A stretch of DNA of 7,892 nt from the NCBI GenBank assembly GCA_964557845.1, contig CAZLBV010000355.1:1-7892 (forward strand). The letters are read 5' to 3'. How positions within the stretch are numbered: the stretch's first letter is position 1; every line of letters begins with the position of its first letter. The stretch is from CAZLBV01 sp964557845. GTDB taxonomy: Bacteria > Acidobacteriota > Aminicenantia > Aminicenantales > Aminicenantaceae. The notes under the pieces were generated by a model. The model did no database searches. It was not told the DNA's origin and worked only from the letters and a program-made list of their open reading frames with translations. Shown here one piece after another: positions 1 to 5,937 of this stretch. The translations under genes were made by a program, and so were the position numbers.

Positions 1-770
1 GTAGCCGAGGTCTCTCCGAAATTTCCGAAAACCATCGTCTGGACATTCACTGCTGTGCCCAGGTCATGAGGAAGATGATTTAAGCGCCGGTAAGTAATAG
101 CCCGGGGATTATCCCAGGATTTAAACACTGCGGAAACAGCCATGAACAACTGTGAATATACATCCTGCGGGAACTCGATCCCGGCATTATCTTTGATTAT
201 TTTTTTGTAATCTCCGATGACTTCCTGAAGGACGCTCTCAGGGATTTCAAAATCGTTCACGATGCCTAACTTTTCTTTTTTAACTTTGAGTTTTTCTTCA
301 AATTTTTTCTTGGGAACTTCTAAAACCACATCGCCGAACATCTGCATCAAGCGGCGGTAACAATCCAGAGCAAACCTTAGGTTATTGCTTTTGCGGGCTA
401 AGCCCTCAATCGTTTTATCATTTAAGCCCAGATTCAAAACTGTATCCATCATGCCCGGCATGGAAAACTTGGCACCAGAGCGCACCGATACCAATAATGG
501 GTTGTTCTCGTCCCCGAATCGCTGCTGATTGATCTGTTCCAGTTTCTTCATATTGCTTCTGATCTCATTTTCAACATCCGGAGGGATTTTTTTCCCATGT
601 TCAAGAAAAAGGTTGCAGACATCGGTTGTCACAGTAAATCCCGGTGGAACGGGAAGTCCGATCCCAGCCATTTCAGCTAAATTCGCACCCTTTCCACCTA
701 AGGTGTCACGCATGTCTTTATTGCCTTCCACTTCGCCTTTTCCGAAAAAGTACACATATTTATTTGCCAT
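1..770 (-). CDS. ppdK: Pyruvate, phosphate dikinase, N-terminal part (runs off left edge)
   Basis: PPDK interconverts pyruvate + ATP + Pi and PEP + AMP + PPi in the cytoplasm, linking glycolysis and gluconeogenesis. The 256 complete codons seen here are the N-terminal ATP-grasp nucleotide-binding part of a protein that is usually about 870-900 residues; the phosphohistidine and PEP-binding domains lie outside the window. Visible family hallmarks are the opening MANKYVYFFGKGEVEG, GGKGANLAEM (residues 25-34), PVPPGFTVTT (40-49), SVRSGAKFSMPGMMDTVLNL (95-114) and the GNFGETSA block (249-256). The PGMMDTVLN segment and the start separate PPDK from PEP synthase. The ATG at 770 follows AGAGGAG (778-784) by 7 nt. 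The gene is the last of a minus-strand run but is preceded by a 171-nt gap with its own candidate promoter, so it is probably transcribed at least partly on its own. No frameshift is seen. Confidence 0.96.
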   Translation of the reverse strand, partial: MANKYVYFFGKGEVEGNKDMRDTLGGKGANLAEMAGIGLPVPPGFTVTTDVCNLFLEHGKKIPPDVENEIRSNMKKLEQINQQRFGDENNPLLVSVRSGAKFSMPGMMDTVLNLGLNDKTIEGLARKSNNLRFALDCYRRLMQMFGDVVLEVPKKKFEEKLKVKKEKLGIVNDFEIPESVLQEVIGDYKKIIKDNAGIEFPQDVYSQLFMAVSAVFKSWDNPRAITYRRLNHLPHDLGTAVNVQTMVFGNFGETSA

Positions 771-813
771 TTAACAGCTCCTCTTTCATGTTATATTAAT
801 CATAAAGATAGTA

Positions 814-834
814 CCCAAAAATATACACTTTGGG
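814..834. promoter_or_regulatory. Inverted repeat CCCAAA-N9-TTTGGG over the ppdK -10 box (candidate operator)
   Basis: Perfect 6-bp half-sites CCCAAA (814-819) and TTTGGG (829-834) flank the 9-nt spacer AATATACAC. The candidate -10 box of ppdK occupies 820-825, directly inside the spacer. A dimeric regulator bound here would block RNA polymerase. The dyad and its position are read from the sequence; operator function is inferred and no regulator gene is nearby. Confidence 0.4.
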
Positions 835-848
835 CCATGAAAATTCAA
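820..848 (-). promoter_or_regulatory. Candidate sigma-70-type promoter of ppdK
   Basis: On the minus strand TTGAAT (843-848, 4/6 match to the -35 consensus) is followed after exactly 17 nt by TATATT (820-825, 5/6 match to -10). Transcription would start near 813, giving a leader of about 40 nt before the ppdK ATG at 770. The assignment rests on consensus match and spacing only. Confidence 0.5.
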
Positions 849-863
849 GGACAATTCCTTTTT

Positions 864-876
864 CTGGATCATCCAG
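864..876. repeat. Short perfect dyad CTGGAT-C-ATCCAG upstream of the ppdK promoter
   Basis: Two 6-bp arms around one central base, centred at 870, about 57 nt upstream of the inferred ppdK transcription start and just outside its -35 box. No T-run follows on either strand, so it is not a normal intrinsic terminator. A protein-binding site is possible. A second short palindrome, GGGAATTCCC, lies at 908-917 in the same gap. Confidence 0.3.
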
Positions 877-941
877 GTAGTTTAGGTTATTCGGATCGTT
901 CTTAAAAGGGAATTCCCCATAACTATAGGACGGCGTGGGAA

Positions 942-1364
942 TTAATCATTGGATAGCGGAGATCTAGAGAGAAAAATATTAATCGAAAAAAACAGCAGCA
1001 ACAGATCTTCCAGGATAAGTTTATAGTTAACCCGGCTGCTAAGGGGACCAAAACATCCGCAGTCGATATCTATACCCCGAAAGATCGTCACTGTTATGAG
1101 TATCAAGAAACATCCCGTCATCACTGAGAGGACTAAAGCTCCCGATCTTTTAAACAACCCGCTTATCACAAATAGTCCGCAGAATACTTCTATCCAAGGC
1201 AGGATCAAGGCCAAAAAAAACACAATAAAGCGTGGAAAAGCACGATAGTTTGCTATACTCTGGGCAAAATCCAAAGGGTCCAATATCTTCACTACTCCGG
1301 CCCAGATAAACACCCCTCCTACCACCAGTCTGAAGAAAAAAAGAAGGTATCTATTGCGTATCAT
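942..1364 (-). CDS. MauE/DoxX-family redox-associated membrane protein
   Basis: A 140-residue integral membrane protein of the MauE/DoxX type. Four hydrophobic segments lie at about residues 7-27, 46-70, 73-96 and 114-133. The first is followed by GVVKILDP and FAQSIANYRAFP, the usual MauE/DoxX pattern of a glycine/lysine turn and then a 'Y..FP' stretch. Residues 101-106 are DCGCFG, a CxC pair (C102, C104) typical of the MauE branch and often linked to membrane thiol chemistry. MauE itself helps mature methylamine dehydrogenase, but no mau genes are here, so that role should not be transferred. The gene starts 23 nt after the rhodanese stop, so the two are probably co-transcribed and may work together on sulfur or thiol redox (inference). 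The ribosome binding site is poor: AGGA lies 13 nt from the ATG at 1364, suggesting translational coupling. Confidence 0.8.
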   Translation of the reverse strand: MIRNRYLLFFFRLVVGGVFIWAGVVKILDPLDFAQSIANYRAFPRFIVFFLALILPWIEVFCGLFVISGLFKRSGALVLSVMTGCFLILITVTIFRGIDIDCGCFGPLSSRVNYKLILEDLLLLFFSINIFLSRSPLSND

Positions 1365-1387
1365 TTCTTATGAATAATCCTGGCTCA

Positions 1388-1864
1388 TTACTCTATTGGG
1401 AGTCCGGAATTCGCCCACTCCTGCCATCCTCCAAAAAATACCCGGATATCTCCGTAATCCAGCTTTGCCAGATGTTTGGCCAAGTTAGTGCTGGACTGGC
1501 ATTCGCTTCCATCACAATAGATCACCAGAGGGATACCATAAGGAAGCGATATTCCCTTGAGCATCTCAGGATCATATTCTTCGAAGGGAACATTTACAGC
1601 TCCGGCCACATGACCTTCCTGGTAAGCCTCTTCGGTCCGGGTATCTACAAATACAGCCTGCCCCTGAGCAAACAGTGATTCTGCTTCGGCAAGAGTTATG
1701 TAGGATATTACCGGAAACTCTTCAGCCGATATAAAACTCAGACTGAACTCGCCCTTAAAGTATCGCTTGATAAGCGATATATTGATCACCAGACCAACAC
1801 ACACAGAGACAGAAATAATCAGGATTATTTCTTTAACTATTTTGTTCTTGAGTGCTTGATTCAC
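1388..1864 (-). CDS. Membrane-anchored rhodanese-domain protein
   Basis: A 158-residue protein with one N-terminal membrane anchor (about residues 12-33) and a single rhodanese domain (about 55-157) that probably faces the outside of the cytoplasmic membrane. Rhodanese features are VFVDTRTEEAYQEGHVAGAV (71-90, the aspartate/arginine and GHVAGA region), a hydrophobic strand IPLVIYC (111-117) leading into the active-site loop, and GGWQEW (145-150), the usual 'GG...W' element. The active-site loop is CDGSECQSS (117-125), not the common CxxGxRS, and carries two cysteines, C117 and C122. Rhodaneses carry sulfane sulfur as a cysteine persulfide; the substrate here is unknown. The start is a GTG at 1864 with only a weak GAG upstream. 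The gene follows the aminotransferase stop by 47 nt and precedes the MauE-like gene by 23 nt, giving a likely functional pair with the latter. Confidence 0.87.
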   Translation of the reverse strand: MNQALKNKIVKEIILIISVSVCVGLVINISLIKRYFKGEFSLSFISAEEFPVISYITLAEAESLFAQGQAVFVDTRTEEAYQEGHVAGAVNVPFEEYDPEMLKGISLPYGIPLVIYCDGSECQSSTNLAKHLAKLDYGDIRVFFGGWQEWANSGLPIE

Positions 1865-1911
1865 TATCTCAGTAGATCTGTTTTCATAAAAATCGGGCGA
1901 TCGACAGTTCC

Positions 1912-3105
1912 CTAAAACAATTTACCATATCTCTCCAACCCTGCTTTAAAAAGGTAGAGAGCCCTTCTTAGATCTTTTTCTTTGAGCACATATGCTATTC
2001 TTACTTCACTAGTCCCCTTGCCCGGAGTGCTGTAAAAATCACGAGCCGGAGCGATCATGACGGTTTCATTATCGATCTGGAAATCCGTCAGCAGCCAGCG
2101 TGCAAAGTGTTCACTGTCTTTGATAGGCAGTTTAGTAATGTTATAGAAAGCACCCTGGGGTTTATCTATGACGATCCCGGGAACATCCTTTAGTTCATCG
2201 AACAGGATATCGCGTCTTTTCTGATATTCTCTTCTGACCGGCTCAAAATAACCCGGATCCATACGATATGCTGCCAGAGCTCCTGTCTGTTCAAGGGAAG
2301 GGGGGCAAAGTCTGGCTTGAGCAAATTTCAAAACCGTTTGATAGACACTCTTATTCCAGGTGACTATGGCTCCTATCCGGGCCCCACAGGAAGAAAACCG
2401 TTTAGAGATGCTGTCAACCACGATCACCCTGTCTCGAATATCATTGTACTCAAGGATACTCTTATGAATCCCTCCGTCATAAATAAACTCTTTATAGACC
2501 TCATCGCCGATAAGGAACAGATCATATTTTTTAACCAGAGCTACCACCCGGCTGATCTCCTCATCCGTCAACACAGTTCCGGTGGGATTATTCGGAGAAC
2601 AAAGCATGATGGCCCGGGTTTTATCTGTGATCTTATTCTCAATAGCATCACTTTGGGGGAGGCGAAAGCCATTCGAAACATCCAGGGTCAAAGGATTAAT
2701 ATCTACACCCGCCATACTGGCATAGCCGTTATAATTAGTATAGAATGGTTCAGGAATAATGATCTCATCACCTATATCCGCCACAGCATAATAGCTAAAC
2801 AAGATCGCCTCGGATCCGCCCACCGTGATCAGCACATTATCAGGCTCTAAGGTTATGTTGAATCTTGAGAAGTAATCTGCGATCGCCTGCCTCAGATCTA
2901 AAAAACCCTGCGCCGGACCGTAACTGATGACTTCATCCTGGCAGTTTTTAATTGCATCCCAGACCGGCTGGGGGGTAGGAATATCCGGCTGACCAATATT
3001 TAGATGATAGATATGGATCCCCCGCTTTACAGCCTCATCCTCATAGGGTTTCAATTTCCTGATAGGAGATTCTTGAGTCTCTAATCCTCTTTTGGAAATC
3101 TTCAT
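1912..3105 (-). CDS. Class I/II PLP-dependent aminotransferase (aspartate-aminotransferase-like)
   Basis: A 397-residue cytoplasmic fold-type I aminotransferase, full length for the aspartate aminotransferase group. It probably moves an amino group between an amino acid and a 2-oxo acid; exact substrates cannot be read from sequence. Visible elements: HLNIGQPDIPTP (34-45), GGSEA (96-100) contacting the PLP phosphate, the NPTG motif within SPNNPTG (170-176, N173), GDEVY (200-204) with D201 positioned to bind the pyridine nitrogen, DSISKRFSSCGARIG (231-245) with K235 as the Schiff-base lysine and R243 near the phosphate, and R369 in VRIAY for the substrate carboxylate. The ATG at 3105 has an ideal AGGAGG (3114-3119) 8 nt upstream. 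It is the first clear gene of the minus-strand run leading to the rhodanese and MauE-like genes. Annotation as aspartate aminotransferase is plausible but unproven, so no symbol is given. Confidence 0.93.
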   Translation of the reverse strand: MKISKRGLETQESPIRKLKPYEDEAVKRGIHIYHLNIGQPDIPTPQPVWDAIKNCQDEVISYGPAQGFLDLRQAIADYFSRFNITLEPDNVLITVGGSEAILFSYYAVADIGDEIIIPEPFYTNYNGYASMAGVDINPLTLDVSNGFRLPQSDAIENKITDKTRAIMLCSPNNPTGTVLTDEEISRVVALVKKYDLFLIGDEVYKEFIYDGGIHKSILEYNDIRDRVIVVDSISKRFSSCGARIGAIVTWNKSVYQTVLKFAQARLCPPSLEQTGALAAYRMDPGYFEPVRREYQKRRDILFDELKDVPGIVIDKPQGAFYNITKLPIKDSEHFARWLLTDFQIDNETVMIAPARDFYSTPGKGTSEVRIAYVLKEKDLRRALYLFKAGLERYGKLF

Positions 3106-3153
3106 TTATCTGACCTCCTATAATTTGCTGTAATATTCACGAGTCGAGGGGTC

Positions 3154-3175
3154 AGGCTTGGACTTCGGCCCGCCT
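3154..3175 (-). promoter_or_regulatory. Hairpin in the aminotransferase leader RNA
   Basis: In a GC-rich patch within AT-rich DNA, minus-strand RNA can form AGGC-GGGC, loop CGAA, GUCC, bulge AA, GCCU: two 4-bp stems with one G-U pair. The same bases read as plus-strand RNA give an A-C mismatch at that pair, so the fold favours minus-strand transcription. It ends about 48 nt before the aminotransferase start codon. No U-run follows, so it is not a simple terminator. Regulatory function is inferred. Confidence 0.3.
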
Positions 3176-3274
3176 TTAGGGTAAAAAACACCGGAAAAAT
3201 TAATATGTTCCAAAATGACCTAACAAAAACCATGTTTTCCTTAAAAATATTAAAAATTTGTGATAATAAATTGT

Positions 3275-3303
3275 TTGACAGCACCATCGGTATTTTTTAT
3301 GAA
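3275..3303 (+). promoter_or_regulatory. Candidate sigma-70-type promoter of pyrK-pyrD-pyrF
   Basis: A perfect TTGACA (3275-3280), a 17-nt spacer and TATGAA (3298-3303, 4/6). The DNA just upstream (about 3240-3272) is very AT-rich with A and T tracts, like an UP element. Transcription would start near 3310, giving a leader of about 60 nt that holds the palindrome at 3328-3341. Confidence 0.6.
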
Positions 3304-3327
3304 TAGTACAGTTTATTATTTCAAATG

Positions 3328-3341
3328 GACATGATCATGTC
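3328..3341. promoter_or_regulatory. Perfect 14-bp palindrome GACATGATCATGTC in the pyrK leader
   Basis: The sequence is its own reverse complement across all 14 bases. It lies about 18-31 nt downstream of the inferred start of transcription and 30 nt before the pyrK start, a usual site for a repressor that blocks elongation or initiation. As RNA it could form only a 5-bp stem with a 4-nt loop and has no T-run, so DNA binding is more likely than attenuation. The function is inferred. Confidence 0.4.
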
Positions 3342-3370
3342 AAAGTTTTTGTTGCGGCAGGCGAGGTATT

Positions 3371-4216
3371 TTGATATTTTTGAGTCAAAAGGATATGAAC
3401 CAAGCAGCTGAGAAAAAGTTTCCAAAAATTGAAGATTCAGTAATAATTAAAAAAGAAACATGGAAAGATTTCTATCTACTGGGATTTGAATCCTCCTCTC
3501 TCTCTGAAAATGCTCACCCCGGCCAATTCCTAATGGTGAGAATCTCTTCCCAGCTCCATCCTCTCTTACGACGCCCCTTCAGCATCCATAATTCAGAGGC
3601 AAATATAACTGAAATATTTTTTAAAAAGACCGGTTTTGGAACCAACCTTTTGGCACAGAAAGGCACCGGAGATAAGATCAATATATTCGGTCCTTTAGGA
3701 AAGGGATTCATCCTAAATAAAGATCTTTTTCAGAGAAAGGTCACTCTGGTCGGAGGTGGAAGAGGAGTCGCCCCCCTATATTTTTTAGCCCGCAGATTAA
3801 AAGACCTATCCGCAGATATAACCCTTTATTACGGAGGAAAAACCTCAGATGAGCTTCCTCTGCAGCAGAAATTTATCCAATCCGGCATCAAGACTCTTTG
3901 TTCCACCGATGATGGCACCTTTGCATTCAAAGGCCTGATCACTGACCTGTTTGAGGAAAATATCACCCAGGAATGCCCTGATCAGATTTTTGCCTGCGGC
4001 CCTGACCCAATGATGGAGAAGATCGCAAAAATAGCCGAGAATAAAGGAATCCCAGCCCAGTTTTCTCTGGAATCACTGATGGGCTGCGGGTTCGGTGTCT
4101 GTTGGGGATGTGTTAAAAAAATTAAGAAAGATAACCAGCCTGCCTGGGTTAAAATATGCGAAGAAGGCCCGGTCTTCCCCAGGGAAAGCATCATCTGGAA
4201 TAGCGAGGGAAAATGA
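3371..4216 (+). CDS. pyrK: Dihydroorotate dehydrogenase B, electron-transfer subunit (FAD, [2Fe-2S])
   Basis: PyrK pairs with PyrD in the class 1B dihydroorotate dehydrogenase and passes electrons from the FMN of PyrD through a [2Fe-2S] cluster and FAD to NAD+. An FAD-binding ferredoxin-reductase-like barrel comes first, with PGQFLMV (50-56) and RPFS (68-71). The nucleotide-binding domain follows, with LVGGGRGVAPLYFLA (126-140) and CGPDPMM (209-215). The C-terminal cluster ligands are C239, C244, C247 and C263 (CGFGVCWGC then IC), matching the family pattern. The start is uncertain: TTG 3371 has GCGAGG only 4 nt upstream, TTG 3380 has the same site 13 nt away, and the first ATG (3395, 273 residues) has AGG almost touching it. 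The longest form is shown. It overlaps pyrD by 4 nt (ATGA), implying translational coupling and equal amounts of both subunits. Confidence 0.95.
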   Translation: MIFLSQKDMNQAAEKKFPKIEDSVIIKKETWKDFYLLGFESSSLSENAHPGQFLMVRISSQLHPLLRRPFSIHNSEANITEIFFKKTGFGTNLLAQKGTGDKINIFGPLGKGFILNKDLFQRKVTLVGGGRGVAPLYFLARRLKDLSADITLYYGGKTSDELPLQQKFIQSGIKTLCSTDDGTFAFKGLITDLFEENITQECPDQIFACGPDPMMEKIAKIAENKGIPAQFSLESLMGCGFGVCWGCVKKIKKDNQPAWVKICEEGPVFPRESIIWNSEGK

Positions 4217-5127
4217 TAGACCTTTCCGTCGATCTGGGTTTTTTGAGATTAAATAATCCGGTGATAACAGCCAGCGGAACCTTTGGATACGGCCCAGAGT
4301 TTCTCCCTTACCTCGACCTGGAAAAATTAGGAGGATTCATTGTCAAAGGTCTGTATTACTCTCCCAGGCCGGGAAACCTTCCTCCCAGGCTGGCCGAGAC
4401 TGCCTGCGGCCTCATCAATGCTATCGGGCTTCAAGGAATCGGCGTGGAGCGTTTTTCATCTGAAGTCCTTCCTTTACTAAAAGACTGCCGCACCGCGTTA
4501 ATCGTCAATGTATGTGGAGAAAGCGAGGAGGAATATGCCCGTGTGGTCGAGTACCTGGACAGGCAGCAAGGAATCTCAGCTTATGAAATCAACATTTCCT
4601 GCCCCAATGTAAAAAAGGCCGGAGCCTGTCCGGCATTGGATCCTCGATCCACATATTCTATAGTGAAATTGGTAAAAACCACGACCAAACGCCCGGTGAT
4701 CACAAAACTTTCTCCCAATGTCACAGATATCGTTGAAATTGCCCTTAGCGCCCAGGAAGCGGGAAGTGATGCAGTTTCGCTGGTCAATACATTTTTGGCC
4801 ATGGCGATCGATACTCACACACGAAAACCCCGTCTGGCCAACATCATGGGAGGTTTGAGCGGACCGGCGATAAAACCCATAGCCCTGCGTATGGTCTATC
4901 AGGCTGCTCAAGCCCTTTCCATTCCGGTAATCGGTTTGGGCGGCATCATGACAGCAGAAGACGCGGTGGAATTTCTGCTGGCAGGTGCTCATGCCGTCCA
5001 GGTAGGCACCGCTAATTTCATTGATCCCGGGGCAGCAGTGAAGATAGTTCAGGGTCTTTACCAATACTGTGAGGATAATAACATTTCCCATATCCGGGAA
5101 CTCAGAGGGGCAGTGGAGATCTCATAA
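4213..5127 (+). CDS. pyrD: Dihydroorotate dehydrogenase B, catalytic FMN subunit
   Basis: This oxidises (S)-dihydroorotate to orotate, the fourth step of UMP synthesis, on a TIM barrel with FMN. At 304 residues it has the usual length for class 1 enzymes, with no N-terminal membrane helix, so it is not the quinone-linked class 2 type. Landmarks: NPVITASGTFGYG (15-27), FIVKG (42-46), NAIGLQGIG (69-77), EINISCPNV (125-133) with C130 as the catalytic base of class 1 enzymes, TKLSPN (164-169), SLVNTF (189-194), GGLSGPAI (213-220), GLGGI (241-245) and VGTANF (264-269) near the FMN phosphate. The adjacent pyrK supports class 1B, which uses NAD+. The active-site loop continues as KKAGACPALDP (134-144), where homologues usually have a Gly/Phe-containing stretch; the extra C138 is unusual. 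GAGGGAAA precedes the ATG, which overlaps the pyrK stop. Confidence 0.97.
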   Translation: MIDLSVDLGFLRLNNPVITASGTFGYGPEFLPYLDLEKLGGFIVKGLYYSPRPGNLPPRLAETACGLINAIGLQGIGVERFSSEVLPLLKDCRTALIVNVCGESEEEYARVVEYLDRQQGISAYEINISCPNVKKAGACPALDPRSTYSIVKLVKTTTKRPVITKLSPNVTDIVEIALSAQEAGSDAVSLVNTFLAMAIDTHTRKPRLANIMGGLSGPAIKPIALRMVYQAAQALSIPVIGLGGIMTAEDAVEFLLAGAHAVQVGTANFIDPGAAVKIVQGLYQYCEDNNISHIRELRGAVEIS

Positions 5128-5193
5128 AGATGAACCCGGACCGAGTTTACCTGGATTAATTCTGAAAATTAAATCAATGTGGATGGTATCAGC

Positions 5194-5937
5194 ATGAAAG
5201 AACGATCATCATTAGAGAGTATGGCCAGAAAGATCATCATAGCCCTGGATGTCAACCAGGGAGATAAAGCTCTGGCTTTAGTGAAAGTGCTGCCTGAAGC
5301 TCAAATTTTCAAGGTGGGGCTTCGGCTTTTTATATCAGAAGGCCCATCGCTGCTGGAAAAATTGAACAAAATGGGAAAATCCGTCTTCCTGGACCTTAAA
5401 CTTCACGATATCCCCAATACAGTCGCCGGAGCCGTTGAGTCTGCGGTTCTCCATGGAGCCCACATGATAACACTTCATGCATCTGGCGGAAGGGAAATGA
5501 TGATAAGGGCAGTGGAAGAAGCCGTCCTCAGTGCTAAAACCCATGGAAAAGAAAAGCCTCTTCTTCTGGCAGTAACTATTCTCACCAGTTTAAAACCAGA
5601 CAGTCTCAAGAAAATTGGAATGAACTCCGATATCGTGAAACAGGTACTGGTCTTAGCCCGTCTCGCCAAAGATGCAGGGATGGACGGAATTGTCTGTTCA
5701 CCTCAGGAATTGGAGATCATAAAAAAAGAATTTCCGGAAAATTTTCTGGCCGTTACTCCGGGCATCCGCCCCCTCTGGGCTTCACCCGATGACCAGAAAA
5801 GAATAATGACACCTTCTCAGGCTTTCAATAAAGGCGCCGATTACATCGTTATCGGCAGGCCTGTAATAGCGGGCCCAGACCCTCAGGATTCCTTTAAAAA
5901 AATCCTGGAAGAGATCAGTGATCAAACCGGTTTATAA
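5194..5937 (+). CDS. pyrF: Orotidine 5'-phosphate decarboxylase
   Basis: PyrF decarboxylates OMP to UMP, the last step of de novo pyrimidine synthesis, in the cytoplasm. From the ATG at 5194 it has 247 residues, close to the 230-245 of the short bacterial group I form. Landmarks in this numbering: IIIALDV (14-20), FKVG with K40, DLKLHDIPNTV (67-77) with the catalytic D67, K69 and D72, TPGIRP (188-193) and GRPVI (221-225), which binds the phosphate. Three starts are possible: GTG 5179 has no ribosome binding site, ATG 5194 has GGATGG 7 nt upstream, and ATG 5221 (238 residues) begins just before the conserved core with AGAGAG nearby. I prefer 5194. The 66-nt gap after pyrD has no terminator, so co-transcription with pyrK-pyrD is likely. 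The stop overlaps the stop of the converging Yip1-family gene. Confidence 0.96.
   Translation: MKERSSLESMARKIIIALDVNQGDKALALVKVLPEAQIFKVGLRLFISEGPSLLEKLNKMGKSVFLDLKLHDIPNTVAGAVESAVLHGAHMITLHASGGREMMIRAVEEAVLSAKTHGKEKPLLLAVTILTSLKPDSLKKIGMNSDIVKQVLVLARLAKDAGMDGIVCSPQELEIIKKEFPENFLAVTPGIRPLWASPDDQKRIMTPSQAFNKGADYIVIGRPVIAGPDPQDSFKKILEEISDQTGL

Noticed and set aside
529..774. Open frame on the plus strand opposite the ppdK start
   Set aside because: It lies antisense to clear PPDK coding sequence, and its translation shows no domain.
847..863. AAGGA-CAAT-TCCTT followed by Ts on the plus strand, as a terminator
   Set aside because: Only a 5-bp stem, and no plus-strand gene ends nearby. The same bases contain the ppdK -35 box.
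1370..1678. Open frame on the plus strand opposite the rhodanese gene
   Set aside because: Antisense to a gene with recognisable rhodanese motifs; no protein-family features.
2317..2850. 177-codon open frame opposite the aminotransferase
   Set aside because: The opposite strand encodes the PLP lysine and NPTG motifs; this frame shows no domain or ribosome binding site.
3102..3287. 61-codon minus-strand frame as a full gene
   Set aside because: The ATG at 3287 has no ribosome binding site and lies inside the pyrK promoter. Only the shorter version from 3233 is kept as a weak finding.
4576..5091. 171-codon open frame opposite pyrD
   Set aside because: Antisense to conserved PyrD core. Its composition is typical of reverse-strand shadows.
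5156..5172. TTAATT-CTGAA-AATTAA hairpin between pyrD and pyrF
   Set aside because: Six A-T pairs only and no T-run. Too weak for a terminator, so pyrF is taken as part of the pyr operon.
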